From: Flavobacterium chryseum
GTDB lineage: Bacteria > Bacteroidota > Bacteroidia > Flavobacteriales > Flavobacteriaceae
Assembly: GCF_004362015.1 (NCBI RefSeq)
Contig: NZ_SNWW01000001.1
Span: forward strand, 62,001-126,000
DNA: 64,000 bases
Direction of reading: 5' to 3'
The notes below the pieces were generated by a model, which saw nothing but the letters and a program-made list of their open reading frames with translations, did not search any database and was not told where the DNA came from. The position numbers and the translations under genes are program-made. Shown here piece after piece: positions 9,113 through 15,956 of this stretch; the stretch's first letter is position 1; the number at the start of each line of letters is the position of its first letter.

Positions 9113-9241
9113 CTTGTTGCTTTTATAAATATTGTAAAACATAAAAATTAATTATTCTAAAGCTTTCTATGAATCTAAAGGACAATTTTGATCAATAACT
9201 GACGCACAAGTTATCTAATATTATTAACCGATAAATAATCC

Positions 9242-9277
9242 TAAAAAAAAACAGAGAGAAAAATATTCCTCTCTGTT
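9242..9277 (-). terminator. Hairpin terminator after the Cys-rich peptide genes
   Basis: The 9-bp stem AACAGAGAG / CTCTCTGTT has a run of nine T on the minus-strand side. It probably ends transcripts of the peptide genes, separating them from the exporter operon. A related AACAGAGA stem recurs at 10035-10066. Confidence 0.75.
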
Positions 9278-9521
9278 AATTATCTAAAAAGTGTAAAATT
9301 TAATAATACAATTTTTTCTCTAGGATATGGCACTGGTTAGTCCTAACCAATTAAAACCAACTCAGTGACCACCTTTCCTGAGAATCCCGACACCAATCAT
9401 CAATGTTGGGATATTTGCTCAATGTTCCACGATCGAGCGCCTATACATTAAAAAAAACATGACTAAATTTTAATAAGGCTTTATTGTATTACTGTTTTAT
9501 TTTTAAATGTTTTAAGAAAAA

Positions 9522-9713
9522 CTAGCAACAAAGACGATTAGAATCACAGATACCAACTCTAGTATCCATAGGACACGTTTGACCAATTGATATTAAGATG
9601 CATCCTGCCTCGATTGCATAAACCCAACATTCAGGAATTCCTCCCTTAATTGTTTTTTGCTCAATTTTGGTTATTTTTTGAGCAGTTTCAAGATTTAAAA
9701 TTTTCTTTAACAT
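9522..9713 (-). CDS. Double-glycine leader peptide, six-cysteine core
   Basis: 63 aa with a 25-residue leader (MLKKILNL start, EQKTIKGG end) and a 38-residue core with six cysteines, the last two adjacent at the C-terminus. The leader matches those of the genes at 9741-9980, 10096-10248 and 10330-10512 and fits C39 cleavage after GG. Location beside the C39 exporter and the VKOR-thioredoxin gene suggests a secreted, disulfide-linked peptide. It is 27 bp from the previous gene, so the two are probably cotranscribed. Activity as bacteriocin or signal is unproven, and the core resembles nothing I can name. Confidence 0.85.
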   Translation of the reverse strand: MLKKILNLETAQKITKIEQKTIKGGIPECWVYAIEAGCILISIGQTCPMDTRVGICDSNRLCC

Positions 9714-9740
9714 ATATGTTTTATAATAGGCTGCAAAAAA

Positions 9741-9980
9741 TTATAATTCAGGATTCGGTTCAAGAGGAAATTTACAGTTGCCTGTACTTCCTTCTTCTAA
9801 TCCTGGAATTGTTCCGTCAGGACAATATGAGAAACAGTAAGCACTTACTTTTTGGTTTGATGAATTGTAGCAAAAACATTTACAATTTGCAGGTTGAACT
9901 GGTCCACCTCCTATAATGCTTTTTTGTTCATTCGAACTAAGCTTTACAGCTCCATCCAGATTAAAAATTGCTCTTACCAT
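9741..9980 (-). CDS. Double-glycine leader peptide, six-cysteine core, longest of the set
   Basis: 79 aa with a 25-residue leader (MVRAIFNLDG start, EQKSIIGG end) and a 54-residue core. The core opens with the dense cluster CKCFC, then has two cysteines in YCFSYC, a sixth near the end and a Pro/Glu-rich tail. It shares leader and genomic setting with its neighbours and is a likely substrate of the C39 exporter. Six cysteines allow three disulfides. A terminator-like hairpin (10035-10066) lies between it and the upstream peptide gene, so it may have its own promoter. Confidence 0.85.
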   Translation of the reverse strand: MVRAIFNLDGAVKLSSNEQKSIIGGGPVQPANCKCFCYNSSNQKVSAYCFSYCPDGTIPGLEEGSTGNCKFPLEPNPEL

Positions 9981-10034
9981 AATTTTTATATTTAAACTTA
10001 TTTTTTAACAGAATCAAATTGCTTATTCTAAAAC

Positions 10035-10066
10035 AACAGAGAAAATATCATTTAAGTTTCTCTGTT
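10035..10066 (-). terminator. Hairpin between peptide genes
   Basis: A 10-bp stem AACAGAGAAA / TTTCTCTGTT with a 12-nt loop lies 30 bp downstream of the 50-aa peptide gene and is followed by a short T-rich stretch. It shares the AACAGAGA stem with the hairpin at 9242-9277. Confidence 0.55.
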
Positions 10067-10095
10067 ATTTTTAACTCTAAACTTAAACTAGGCTA

Positions 10096-10248
10096 TTATA
10101 CTACTATACAACGCCAAGAATCATATTCGCAAATAGATCCTTTTGGACATGTTCCGTCCTCACGACATGCTAATCCACCTTTGATAACTTTTTTTTCTTC
10201 TTTAGAAAGCTCTTGAGCTCCTTCAAGTTTTAAAATGTTTTTTAACAT
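10096..10248 (-). CDS. Short double-glycine leader peptide, four-cysteine core
   Basis: This is a 50-aa gene, short enough to be missed by ordinary length cut-offs. ATG at 10248-10246, TAA ending at 10096. The 25-residue leader begins MLKNILKLEGAQELS and ends KVIKGG, nearly the same as in the gene at 10330-10512. The 25-residue core (LACREDGTCPKGSICEYD, then SWRCIVV) has four cysteines. Leader conservation, exact leader length and position in the array make it a real member of the peptide set. Function unknown. Confidence 0.85.
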   Translation of the reverse strand: MLKNILKLEGAQELSKEEKKVIKGGLACREDGTCPKGSICEYDSWRCIVV

Positions 10249-10329
10249 AATGATTGTTTTTGTTTGGGTTAATAATATTTGTTCTTCAATAAAATTTAAA
10301 ACAGTTGAAGATCTGTTTATAATAAATGA

Positions 10330-10512
10330 TTAACAATTGCCAGTGTAGCCATTTGGCATACAGCTCCAATAAGCTTTTACTGTACCAAAATCTGTACATC
10401 TCTTAGCAAAGAACCCTGCATCACAAACAGGAGCATCACCTCCAGTTATTGTTTTTTGCTCATTTGTACTTAATTCTTTAGCGTCTTCAAGGTTTAAAAT
10501 GTTTTTTAGCAT
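10330..10512 (-). CDS. Double-glycine leader peptide, four-cysteine core
   Basis: 60 aa with a 25-residue leader (MLKNILNLEDAKELS start, EQKTITGG end) and a 35-residue core that opens DAPVCDAGFF, has four cysteines and ends in Cys. It is the array member nearest the VKOR-thioredoxin gene, 93 bp downstream of that gene's stop on the same strand. The near-identity of its leader to that of the 50-aa peptide gene, with unrelated cores, suggests duplication followed by core diversification. Probable substrate of the C39 exporter. Confidence 0.85.
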   Translation of the reverse strand: MLKNILNLEDAKELSTNEQKTITGGDAPVCDAGFFAKRCTDFGTVKAYWSCMPNGYTGNC

Positions 10513-10605
10513 AAGTTCCTAGATTTAAATCACTTATTAGTTACTTCAATCATTTTAAGACATCTGAAGCTTCTGTCTTTAAATTACTGTGAGGGTAATT
10601 TTATT

Positions 10606-12171
10606 TTAAGCTATCTTTTCAAATTGTTCTTCCAAAATCTCAACCTCTTCAACAAAATCGTTTAAAAAATATTTGAGTTCATTTAATTCATATTCGTGAG
10701 GAAACAATTTTTCATTTACGATTTTAACAGGCGTATAATTAAAATTATTTTTAGAACACCACTCGTATTGCTTTTGTATTTCCTGATTGATCATCATACT
10801 AACAGGCTCTGTATTCCATTTTTTAAGCCATTTTTTTAGGCCAATTCTTTTAATGTGCCAGTCAGAAATCGCCTCTACAATTTTTCCCGGTGTCGATCTG
10901 TTTATAGTTAAAAGTCTTTCGACAACAATTTTATAGGGATTTTCAACATTTTCAGGATTAACATTAAATAATATATTCAGGAATATTTTATCCGGAAATT
11001 TTAAAACTAAATCAAAAGCTTCCTGAAATGTTTTGTGGCAATGTTCACAACTTGGACTTAAAATTATAGAAAGTTTAATTCCAGCATTTCTGTTACCAAA
11101 GTGCAAACCTCTCAAATCGTCAAATCCATCAGTATGAACTACTTTTTTTGATAAGAAATTTAATAACGTATAGTTTCTTTTAAATTTTTTAAGCTCCTTC
11201 AAGTTATTATCGCCGCTCAAAATGTTTTTTACTACTGGTTTTGCCACCAGCCAAATTGAGGTGAAAAGAATCAGTGAAAATAAAAACGGAAACACATTCG
11301 TTAAACCGAAACTTAAAGTGAATAAATCTGACGCAAACCAAACAATACTTTGTGTTAAAACTACAAATGAAACTGCCAAACACATTACACACCATTTTTG
11401 AATTTCAAATTTTTGTATCCAAACAGATGTTACAATAATAGGAATAGATAAAAGACTCAAAAATCCTATAAATATTACCGAATCTAAAGGTCGAAGCAAT
11501 ATTGCCAGAAAAGATGAACTAAAGAATATTAATGGTAAATCTGAAAAATTAATCCATTTTGAATTTGTAACATCAAAATTAATTACTGAATTGCAAGATG
11601 TATTTGTTGTAAGATTGCAAAATTTAGAAATTATATTGGTTTTAAAACCTAGTTTTTCCTGAACAATAAATACACTTATAATTAATCCTAAAATTGAAGT
11701 TGTTAAAAATACAAGACTAAATAAATTATAGCTATTATAAAAAAATGACACGCCTACTAAAAGCAATAAAGGGAAATAATACTTTAAGTCCTTATATTCA
11801 TTTCTAAAATTTTCTCTTGCAATAACATTATTAGGTTCAATTGCAACAATTACCCCATTCCAGTCTAAAAGAAAAGTATCGTATGATATTTTTTGAATTC
11901 CACTTTTAATAGTATCTATTCGAACAAAGTCTTTTGCTCTTTCAACCAAAGTTAGTTCATCTTTAAAATAAGCTAAAAAATTAGATGGCAAATTTTCTAT
12001 CTGTTCTTTCGAAACTCTTACAGCAGCATTCTCCACAGACAACAAATCCAACGAATCTGTTATCGCAAATAAACTTGGATAATTTGGATGAGAAAGAAAC
12101 AAATCTTTAAACTCATTTTTAACTTCCGAGTATTTATTAATTTGAAGAAATTTCTGTACTAATTTTAGCAT
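10606..12171 (-). CDS. VKOR-thioredoxin fusion with N-terminal C39-like domain
   Basis: 521 aa. Residues 1-115 look like a C39-peptidase-like fold (HPNYPSLFAITDSL, then LLDWNGVIVAIEP) without the catalytic Cys. Residues 130-310 form a helical vitamin K epoxide reductase domain with the loop cysteines C185 and C193 and the active-site CVMC at 261-264. The C-terminus is thioredoxin-like with CEHC at 375-378. VKOR fusions of this kind make disulfides in exported proteins. In this setting the likely targets are the four Cys-rich peptides, and the C39-like domain could recognise their leaders (inference). It is followed by the peptide genes on the same strand. Confidence 0.88.
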   Translation of the reverse strand: MLKLVQKFLQINKYSEVKNEFKDLFLSHPNYPSLFAITDSLDLLSVENAAVRVSKEQIENLPSNFLAYFKDELTLVERAKDFVRIDTIKSGIQKISYDTFLLDWNGVIVAIEPNNVIARENFRNEYKDLKYYFPLLLLVGVSFFYNSYNLFSLVFLTTSILGLIISVFIVQEKLGFKTNIISKFCNLTTNTSCNSVINFDVTNSKWINFSDLPLIFFSSSFLAILLRPLDSVIFIGFLSLLSIPIIVTSVWIQKFEIQKWCVMCLAVSFVVLTQSIVWFASDLFTLSFGLTNVFPFLFSLILFTSIWLVAKPVVKNILSGDNNLKELKKFKRNYTLLNFLSKKVVHTDGFDDLRGLHFGNRNAGIKLSIILSPSCEHCHKTFQEAFDLVLKFPDKIFLNILFNVNPENVENPYKIVVERLLTINRSTPGKIVEAISDWHIKRIGLKKWLKKWNTEPVSMMINQEIQKQYEWCSKNNFNYTPVKIVNEKLFPHEYELNELKYFLNDFVEEVEILEEQFEKIA

Positions 12172-12394
12172 CTTTTTTTGCCTTTTAAATCATAACGACA
12201 ATGCAAATATTGATGTTTTTATTTGAAAAAAATGCCTAATAGTATACTTTTTATTAATAATACTACATACAATTTATAAATTATATCAGTCTGAATATAT
12301 CAAATAAATTACTGTATATCAATTAATTAGACTAATTTTATATTCATAAAAATCTCCAAAAGCCCATTTCCGATTAAGCGTTTTCCTTTTTGTC

Positions 12395-12402
12395 TAGTTT
12401 TG
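12395..12402 (+). promoter_or_regulatory. TAnnTTTG promoter element for the Cys-free peptide genes
   Basis: TAGTTTTG lies 29 bp upstream of the ATG at 12432. Its position downstream of the alternative in-frame ATG at 12390 favours the shorter reading of the first peptide. Confidence 0.45.
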
Positions 12403-12431
12403 AAATATCAATAACCGTAATACGTAAAAAC

Positions 12432-12578
12432 ATGACAAGTACGACATTAAAATTAGAAGATTTTGCAGTAGAAAAATTGACAAAAAATCAACAAAAAACA
12501 GTTCGAGGAGGAGATGCTCCGGAGGATACTATCGAGCCAAATAAAGGAGGCGGAAGTGGCGGAAATTTACCTGGTTAA
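12432..12578 (+). CDS. Double-glycine leader peptide, Cys-free type, copy 1
   Basis: 48 aa. I use the ATG at 12432 rather than the upstream in-frame one at 12390, because it aligns with the second copy and the promoter element lies between them. The 27-residue leader contains LKLEDFAVEKLTKNQQKTV and ends RGG. The 21-residue core has no cysteine and is rich in Gly, Pro, Asp and Glu, with TIEPNK and a GNLP ending. The leader is of a different type from the Cys-rich set. Such peptides match the Bacteroidota GG-precursor class broadly; the product and function are unknown. Confidence 0.8.
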   Translation: MTSTTLKLEDFAVEKLTKNQQKTVRGGDAPEDTIEPNKGGGSGGNLPG

Positions 12579-12611
12579 TATAATTAAATAAAACAATTAA
12601 GAAATAAGATT

Positions 12612-12749
12612 ATGAAAGATAACAAATTAAAATTAGAGGATTTTGGGATAGAAAAACTTTCTAACAATCAACAAAAAATAGTTAAAGGCGGCGACGGTGA
12701 GGGAACTATAGATCCAAATAAAGAAAAAGGTACTGGTAACCTTCCATGA
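12612..12749 (+). CDS. Double-glycine leader peptide, Cys-free type, copy 2
   Basis: 45 aa, ATG at 12612 and TGA ending at 12749. The leader contains LKLEDFGIEKLSNNQQKIV and ends KGG, paralogous to the gene 33 bp upstream. The 18-residue core DGEGTIDPNKEKGTGNLP keeps TI(E/D)PNK and GNLP from copy 1, so unlike the Cys-rich set both leader and core are conserved. The stop is only 20 bp from the stop of the convergent TPR-AraC gene, so the 3' ends of the two transcripts probably overlap. Confidence 0.8.
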   Translation: MKDNKLKLEDFGIEKLSNNQQKIVKGGDGEGTIDPNKEKGTGNLP

Positions 12750-12769
12750 ATCTTTAAAATTAATTAAAA

Positions 12770-14524
12770 TTAAATATTACTCGCAAATTGAGCCGGAGAT
12801 ACTCCGGTTCTTTTGCGAAATGATTTTGCAAAAGATACTGCATTTTTAAACCCTACACTTTCTGCAATCGCCTGTGTAGAATATTTACGATACATATGAT
12901 TGGTAATCATTTCATTAATTACATAATTAATTTTAAGCTCGTTAGAATATTCTCCAAAGGATTTACCAAATCGCTTATTTACTACATAAGATAAATAAGT
13001 TGTATTGGTTTTTATTTTTTTAGCAACATATTGTAATGTAAAATCAGCATTTAAATATTCTAATTTATTTTCAAGCGCTAATAATTTTTCAACTATTTTA
13101 TTCTCTTTAGCTTCATCTATACTTAAGTTGACATTCTCTTTTTTGAATTGAACATCTTCTACATCTAACGTTTCCCGGACTTCTATTTTTAAAAGAGATT
13201 CCGTTTCTTTTTTCTCTAAATTCGCTTTAAATTCTTCAATTAAAGCATTCATCTTTTTGTGCGCTTTATTTTTATCTCTTATGTTTTTTATCAATAGAAA
13301 AACGATTCCAATTACCAGTAAAACATAAAATACTTTTAACGCCTTATTCAATAATACTTCGTTTTCATATTTTTTCTGGATACTTACCATTTCATCACTT
13401 AGATCTCCAGTTCCCAGTTTGAAATTAACTTCTAATGCTTCATTACTTAATTTTGCTTCTGACTTTTCGTAGTTATCTAAATAAATTTTAGAATGTTTGT
13501 AAGCTAGCTCTGGTTCTTTTTTTATATTGTAAATTTTAGCTAAATAGTAATTTGCCTTTAAAAAATTTTCATCTTTAGAATTATTTGCTAGAGAAATTGA
13601 ATCTACTCTTTTTAAAAACACGAGTGCTTTATCGTATTTTTTCGTTTCGTAATATAAATTACCTAAATTATAATTTGCAGTCGTGATTCCTATATTAAGA
13701 TTATTTTGTTTGATGATAAATATAATATCATAATAGGTTTTTTCAGCATTTTTAAAATCTCTTTTCAAATAATAAACATTCCCCAAACTTATTTTAGCTC
13801 CTATTTTATTAAGTGGAATATTCTGTGAATACGAAATTGTTTTTTTATAAAAGTAGGCTGCAGAATCTAACAAATACTTTTTACTTTGATTTTTTATGTA
13901 ACTGCTCTCATATGAACCTCCTAAAGTAACGTAGTTATTACTTTTTATCGTATTAAATTGTTCTTTGGTATAAAGGTTTTCATTTTGATCTACAACAATA
14001 TCAAGTTGTCGTAAATTTTTAATCGCCAATTGGTAATTACCAACTGCCTCATTAACAAATGCAATATTGCCTTTAAATTTTACGATCTGAATAATATCAT
14101 CTAATTGCAAAGAGAGCTTCATTCCTTGCTGATAATTGTCAAGCGCTTTACTATAATTACCTCTTTTATATTCTATTAATCCTCCGTAATTATACAAATA
14201 TGATTTAAGACGCATTTTATCTGGAGATTCAGGCATCTTATCCATATACTTAAAAGCTAAAAGATATTTTTCTTTAGATTTTGAGATATTATTTTTTAAT
14301 TGAAATAGATATGATAATGATCCATTTGCAAAAGCTAAATGTTTATTATTATTGGATTGTGCCATTTTATTGGCATATACAAAAGCGCTGTCAACATTTA
14401 TATTTGCATTCAGCCGGAATTTATCCTTCAAGAGTAAATATTCCTCTTCTGTCAATTCCTTCTTTTGTTGACCAAAAGTAATATTCAGAACAAGAAAAAG
14501 TAAAAAAGAGATGATCAGCCTCAT
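12770..14524 (-). CDS. Membrane TPR-AraC family regulator
   Basis: 584 aa: signal-like N-terminus (residues 1-18, ending TFGQQ), TPR repeats over about 60-370, a transmembrane helix at about 394-413 (VFYVLLVIGIVFLLI), a charged coiled-coil linker, and a C-terminal AraC double helix-turn-helix (about 480-584, ending with AVSFAKSFRKRTGVSPAQF). This suggests a one-component sensor with an extracytoplasmic TPR domain and a cytoplasmic DNA-binding domain. It is convergent with the two Cys-free GG peptides and beside the secretion locus, so sensing of an exported peptide is a reasonable but untested idea. Confidence 0.88.
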   Translation of the reverse strand: MRLIISFLLFLVLNITFGQQKKELTEEEYLLLKDKFRLNANINVDSAFVYANKMAQSNNNKHLAFANGSLSYLFQLKNNISKSKEKYLLAFKYMDKMPESPDKMRLKSYLYNYGGLIEYKRGNYSKALDNYQQGMKLSLQLDDIIQIVKFKGNIAFVNEAVGNYQLAIKNLRQLDIVVDQNENLYTKEQFNTIKSNNYVTLGGSYESSYIKNQSKKYLLDSAAYFYKKTISYSQNIPLNKIGAKISLGNVYYLKRDFKNAEKTYYDIIFIIKQNNLNIGITTANYNLGNLYYETKKYDKALVFLKRVDSISLANNSKDENFLKANYYLAKIYNIKKEPELAYKHSKIYLDNYEKSEAKLSNEALEVNFKLGTGDLSDEMVSIQKKYENEVLLNKALKVFYVLLVIGIVFLLIKNIRDKNKAHKKMNALIEEFKANLEKKETESLLKIEVRETLDVEDVQFKKENVNLSIDEAKENKIVEKLLALENKLEYLNADFTLQYVAKKIKTNTTYLSYVVNKRFGKSFGEYSNELKINYVINEMITNHMYRKYSTQAIAESVGFKNAVSFAKSFRKRTGVSPAQFASNI

Positions 14525-14662
14525 TTAATATGTTTTTTGGAACTCAAAAATAGTTTATATAAACCCAATAAACTAGTAATAATTCGTCTTATTCTTATTT
14601 ATTTTTATTTAACAATTCAAAAATATAACAATTTAGCTTTGTTTTGTTATATTTTTATTGCG

Positions 14663-14670
14663 TAAATTTG
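14663..14670 (+). promoter_or_regulatory. TAnnTTTG promoter of the acyl-CoA dehydrogenase gene
   Basis: TAAATTTG lies 21 bp before the ATG, with TTTG at 14638-14641, 21 bp upstream of it. This resembles the full Bacteroidota sigma-A promoter. Confidence 0.6.
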
Positions 14671-14691
14671 TTTTTGTAAAAATAACTAAAC

Positions 14692-15870
14692 ATGAAACCA
14701 GACCTATTTCAAGCTCCTGATTATTACAACCTTGACGATTTACTGACTGACGAACACAAATTAGTTCGCGAATCAGCACGCGCATGGGTTAAAAGAGAAG
14801 TTTCTCCTATTATAGAAGAGTACGCTCAAAAAGCAGAATTTCCTAAACAAATCATAAAAGGACTTGGAGAAATTGGTGGTTTTGGTCCGTATATTCCAGT
14901 AGAATATGGTGGTGCCGGACTCGATCAAATTTCGTATGGTTTAATTATGCAGGAAATTGAACGCGGTGATTCTGGTGTACGATCTACTTCTTCTGTTCAA
15001 TCTTCATTAGTAATGTATCCAATTTGGAAATATGGAAACGAAGAACAACGAATGAAATATTTACCAAAATTGGCCACTGGTGAATTTATGGGCTGTTTTG
15101 GTTTAACAGAACCTGATCACGGTTCTGATCCGGGAAGCATGATTACCAATTTTAAAGATATGGGAGATCATTACCTTTTAAATGGTGCAAAAATGTGGAT
15201 TTCGAATGCTCCATTTGCAGATATCGCTGTTGTTTGGGCAAAAAATGAAGAAGGAAGGATTCACGGCTTAATTGTAGAACGCGGAATGGAAGGTTTTACA
15301 ACTCCGGAAACTCATAATAAATGGTCGCTTCGTGCATCATCAACAGGAGAATTGATTTTTGATAATGTTAAAGTTCCTAAAGAAAATTTATTGCCTAACA
15401 AATCAGGATTAGGTGCGCCGCTTGGCTGTTTAGATTCTGCCCGATACGGAATTGCATGGGGAGCAATTGGTGCAGCAATGGATTGTTATGATACTGCTTT
15501 GCGTTATGCAAAAGAAAGAATTCAATTTGGAAAACCAATTGGAGGAACTCAATTGCAACAAAAGAAACTGGCTGAAATGATTACTGAAATTACAAAAGCG
15601 CAATTATTAACATGGCGTTTAGGTGTTTTAAGAAACGAAGGAAAAGCAACAACTTCTCAGATCTCAATGGCAAAGCGTAATAATGTCGATATGGCAATTC
15701 ATATTGCACGCGAAGCCAGACAAATGTTGGGCGGAATGGGAATTACGGGTGAATATTCGATTATGCGCCATATGATGAACCTTGAAAGTGTTATTACATA
15801 TGAAGGAACACACGATATTCATTTATTGATAACCGGAATGGATGTAACTGGTATTCCAGCTTTTAAATAG
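14692..15870 (+). CDS. Acyl-CoA dehydrogenase, glutaryl-CoA dehydrogenase type
   Basis: 392 aa with the three acyl-CoA dehydrogenase domains. Markers are GCFGLTEPDHGSDPGSM (FAD/substrate region), MWISNAPFADIAVVWAK, and the C-terminal VITYEGTHDIH, whose Glu at residue 371 is the expected catalytic base. The ARYGIAWGAIGAAMDCYDTA segment and overall pattern fit glutaryl-CoA dehydrogenase, which converts glutaryl-CoA to crotonyl-CoA in lysine and tryptophan degradation. It has its own promoter and is followed by a hairpin terminator at 15906-15934. Confidence 0.9.
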   Translation: MKPDLFQAPDYYNLDDLLTDEHKLVRESARAWVKREVSPIIEEYAQKAEFPKQIIKGLGEIGGFGPYIPVEYGGAGLDQISYGLIMQEIERGDSGVRSTSSVQSSLVMYPIWKYGNEEQRMKYLPKLATGEFMGCFGLTEPDHGSDPGSMITNFKDMGDHYLLNGAKMWISNAPFADIAVVWAKNEEGRIHGLIVERGMEGFTTPETHNKWSLRASSTGELIFDNVKVPKENLLPNKSGLGAPLGCLDSARYGIAWGAIGAAMDCYDTALRYAKERIQFGKPIGGTQLQQKKLAEMITEITKAQLLTWRLGVLRNEGKATTSQISMAKRNNVDMAIHIAREARQMLGGMGITGEYSIMRHMMNLESVITYEGTHDIHLLITGMDVTGIPAFK

Positions 15871-15905
15871 GAGACAACTATTAAAATATATACAAAAACA
15901 ATATG

Positions 15906-15934
15906 AAAAGCTTCTTGGTAACGAGAAGCTTTTT
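15906..15934 (+). terminator. Terminator of the acyl-CoA dehydrogenase gene
   Basis: A 10-bp stem AAAAGCTTCT / AGAAGCTTTT is followed by a T-run that merges into the next promoter (TATCTTTG at 15934). It overlaps the beginning of a longer in-frame reading of the next gene, arguing against that longer start. Confidence 0.8.
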
Positions 15935-15941
15935 ATCTTTG
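15934..15941 (+). promoter_or_regulatory. TAnnTTTG promoter of the DUF3050 gene
   Basis: TATCTTTG lies 15 bp before the ATG at 15957 and directly behind the preceding terminator, giving a very short leader. Confidence 0.55.
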
Positions 15942-15956
15942 CAAAAAATTACGCAA

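Larger units (their letters stand above)
8939..9521. other. 583-bp intergenic region upstream of the exporter
   Basis: I see no convincing gene. The region holds two minus-strand terminator hairpins (9084-9112 and 9242-9277). It also holds a 120-bp island at 9325-9445 that is visibly more G+C-rich (about 46 percent by hand count) than its surroundings. The exporter promoter should lie in the last 100 bp before 8938; only a weak TAATATTG-like element is visible there. Confidence 0.6.

Noticed and set aside
9290..9460. A fifth precursor gene in the G+C-rich island
   Set aside because: No leader with the conserved GG end precedes the Cys-containing frame and there is no good start codon; reported only as an unexplained island.
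12390..12431. The ATG at 12390 as start of the first Cys-free peptide
   Set aside because: The extra residues do not resemble the leader of the second copy, and a promoter element lies between the two starts.
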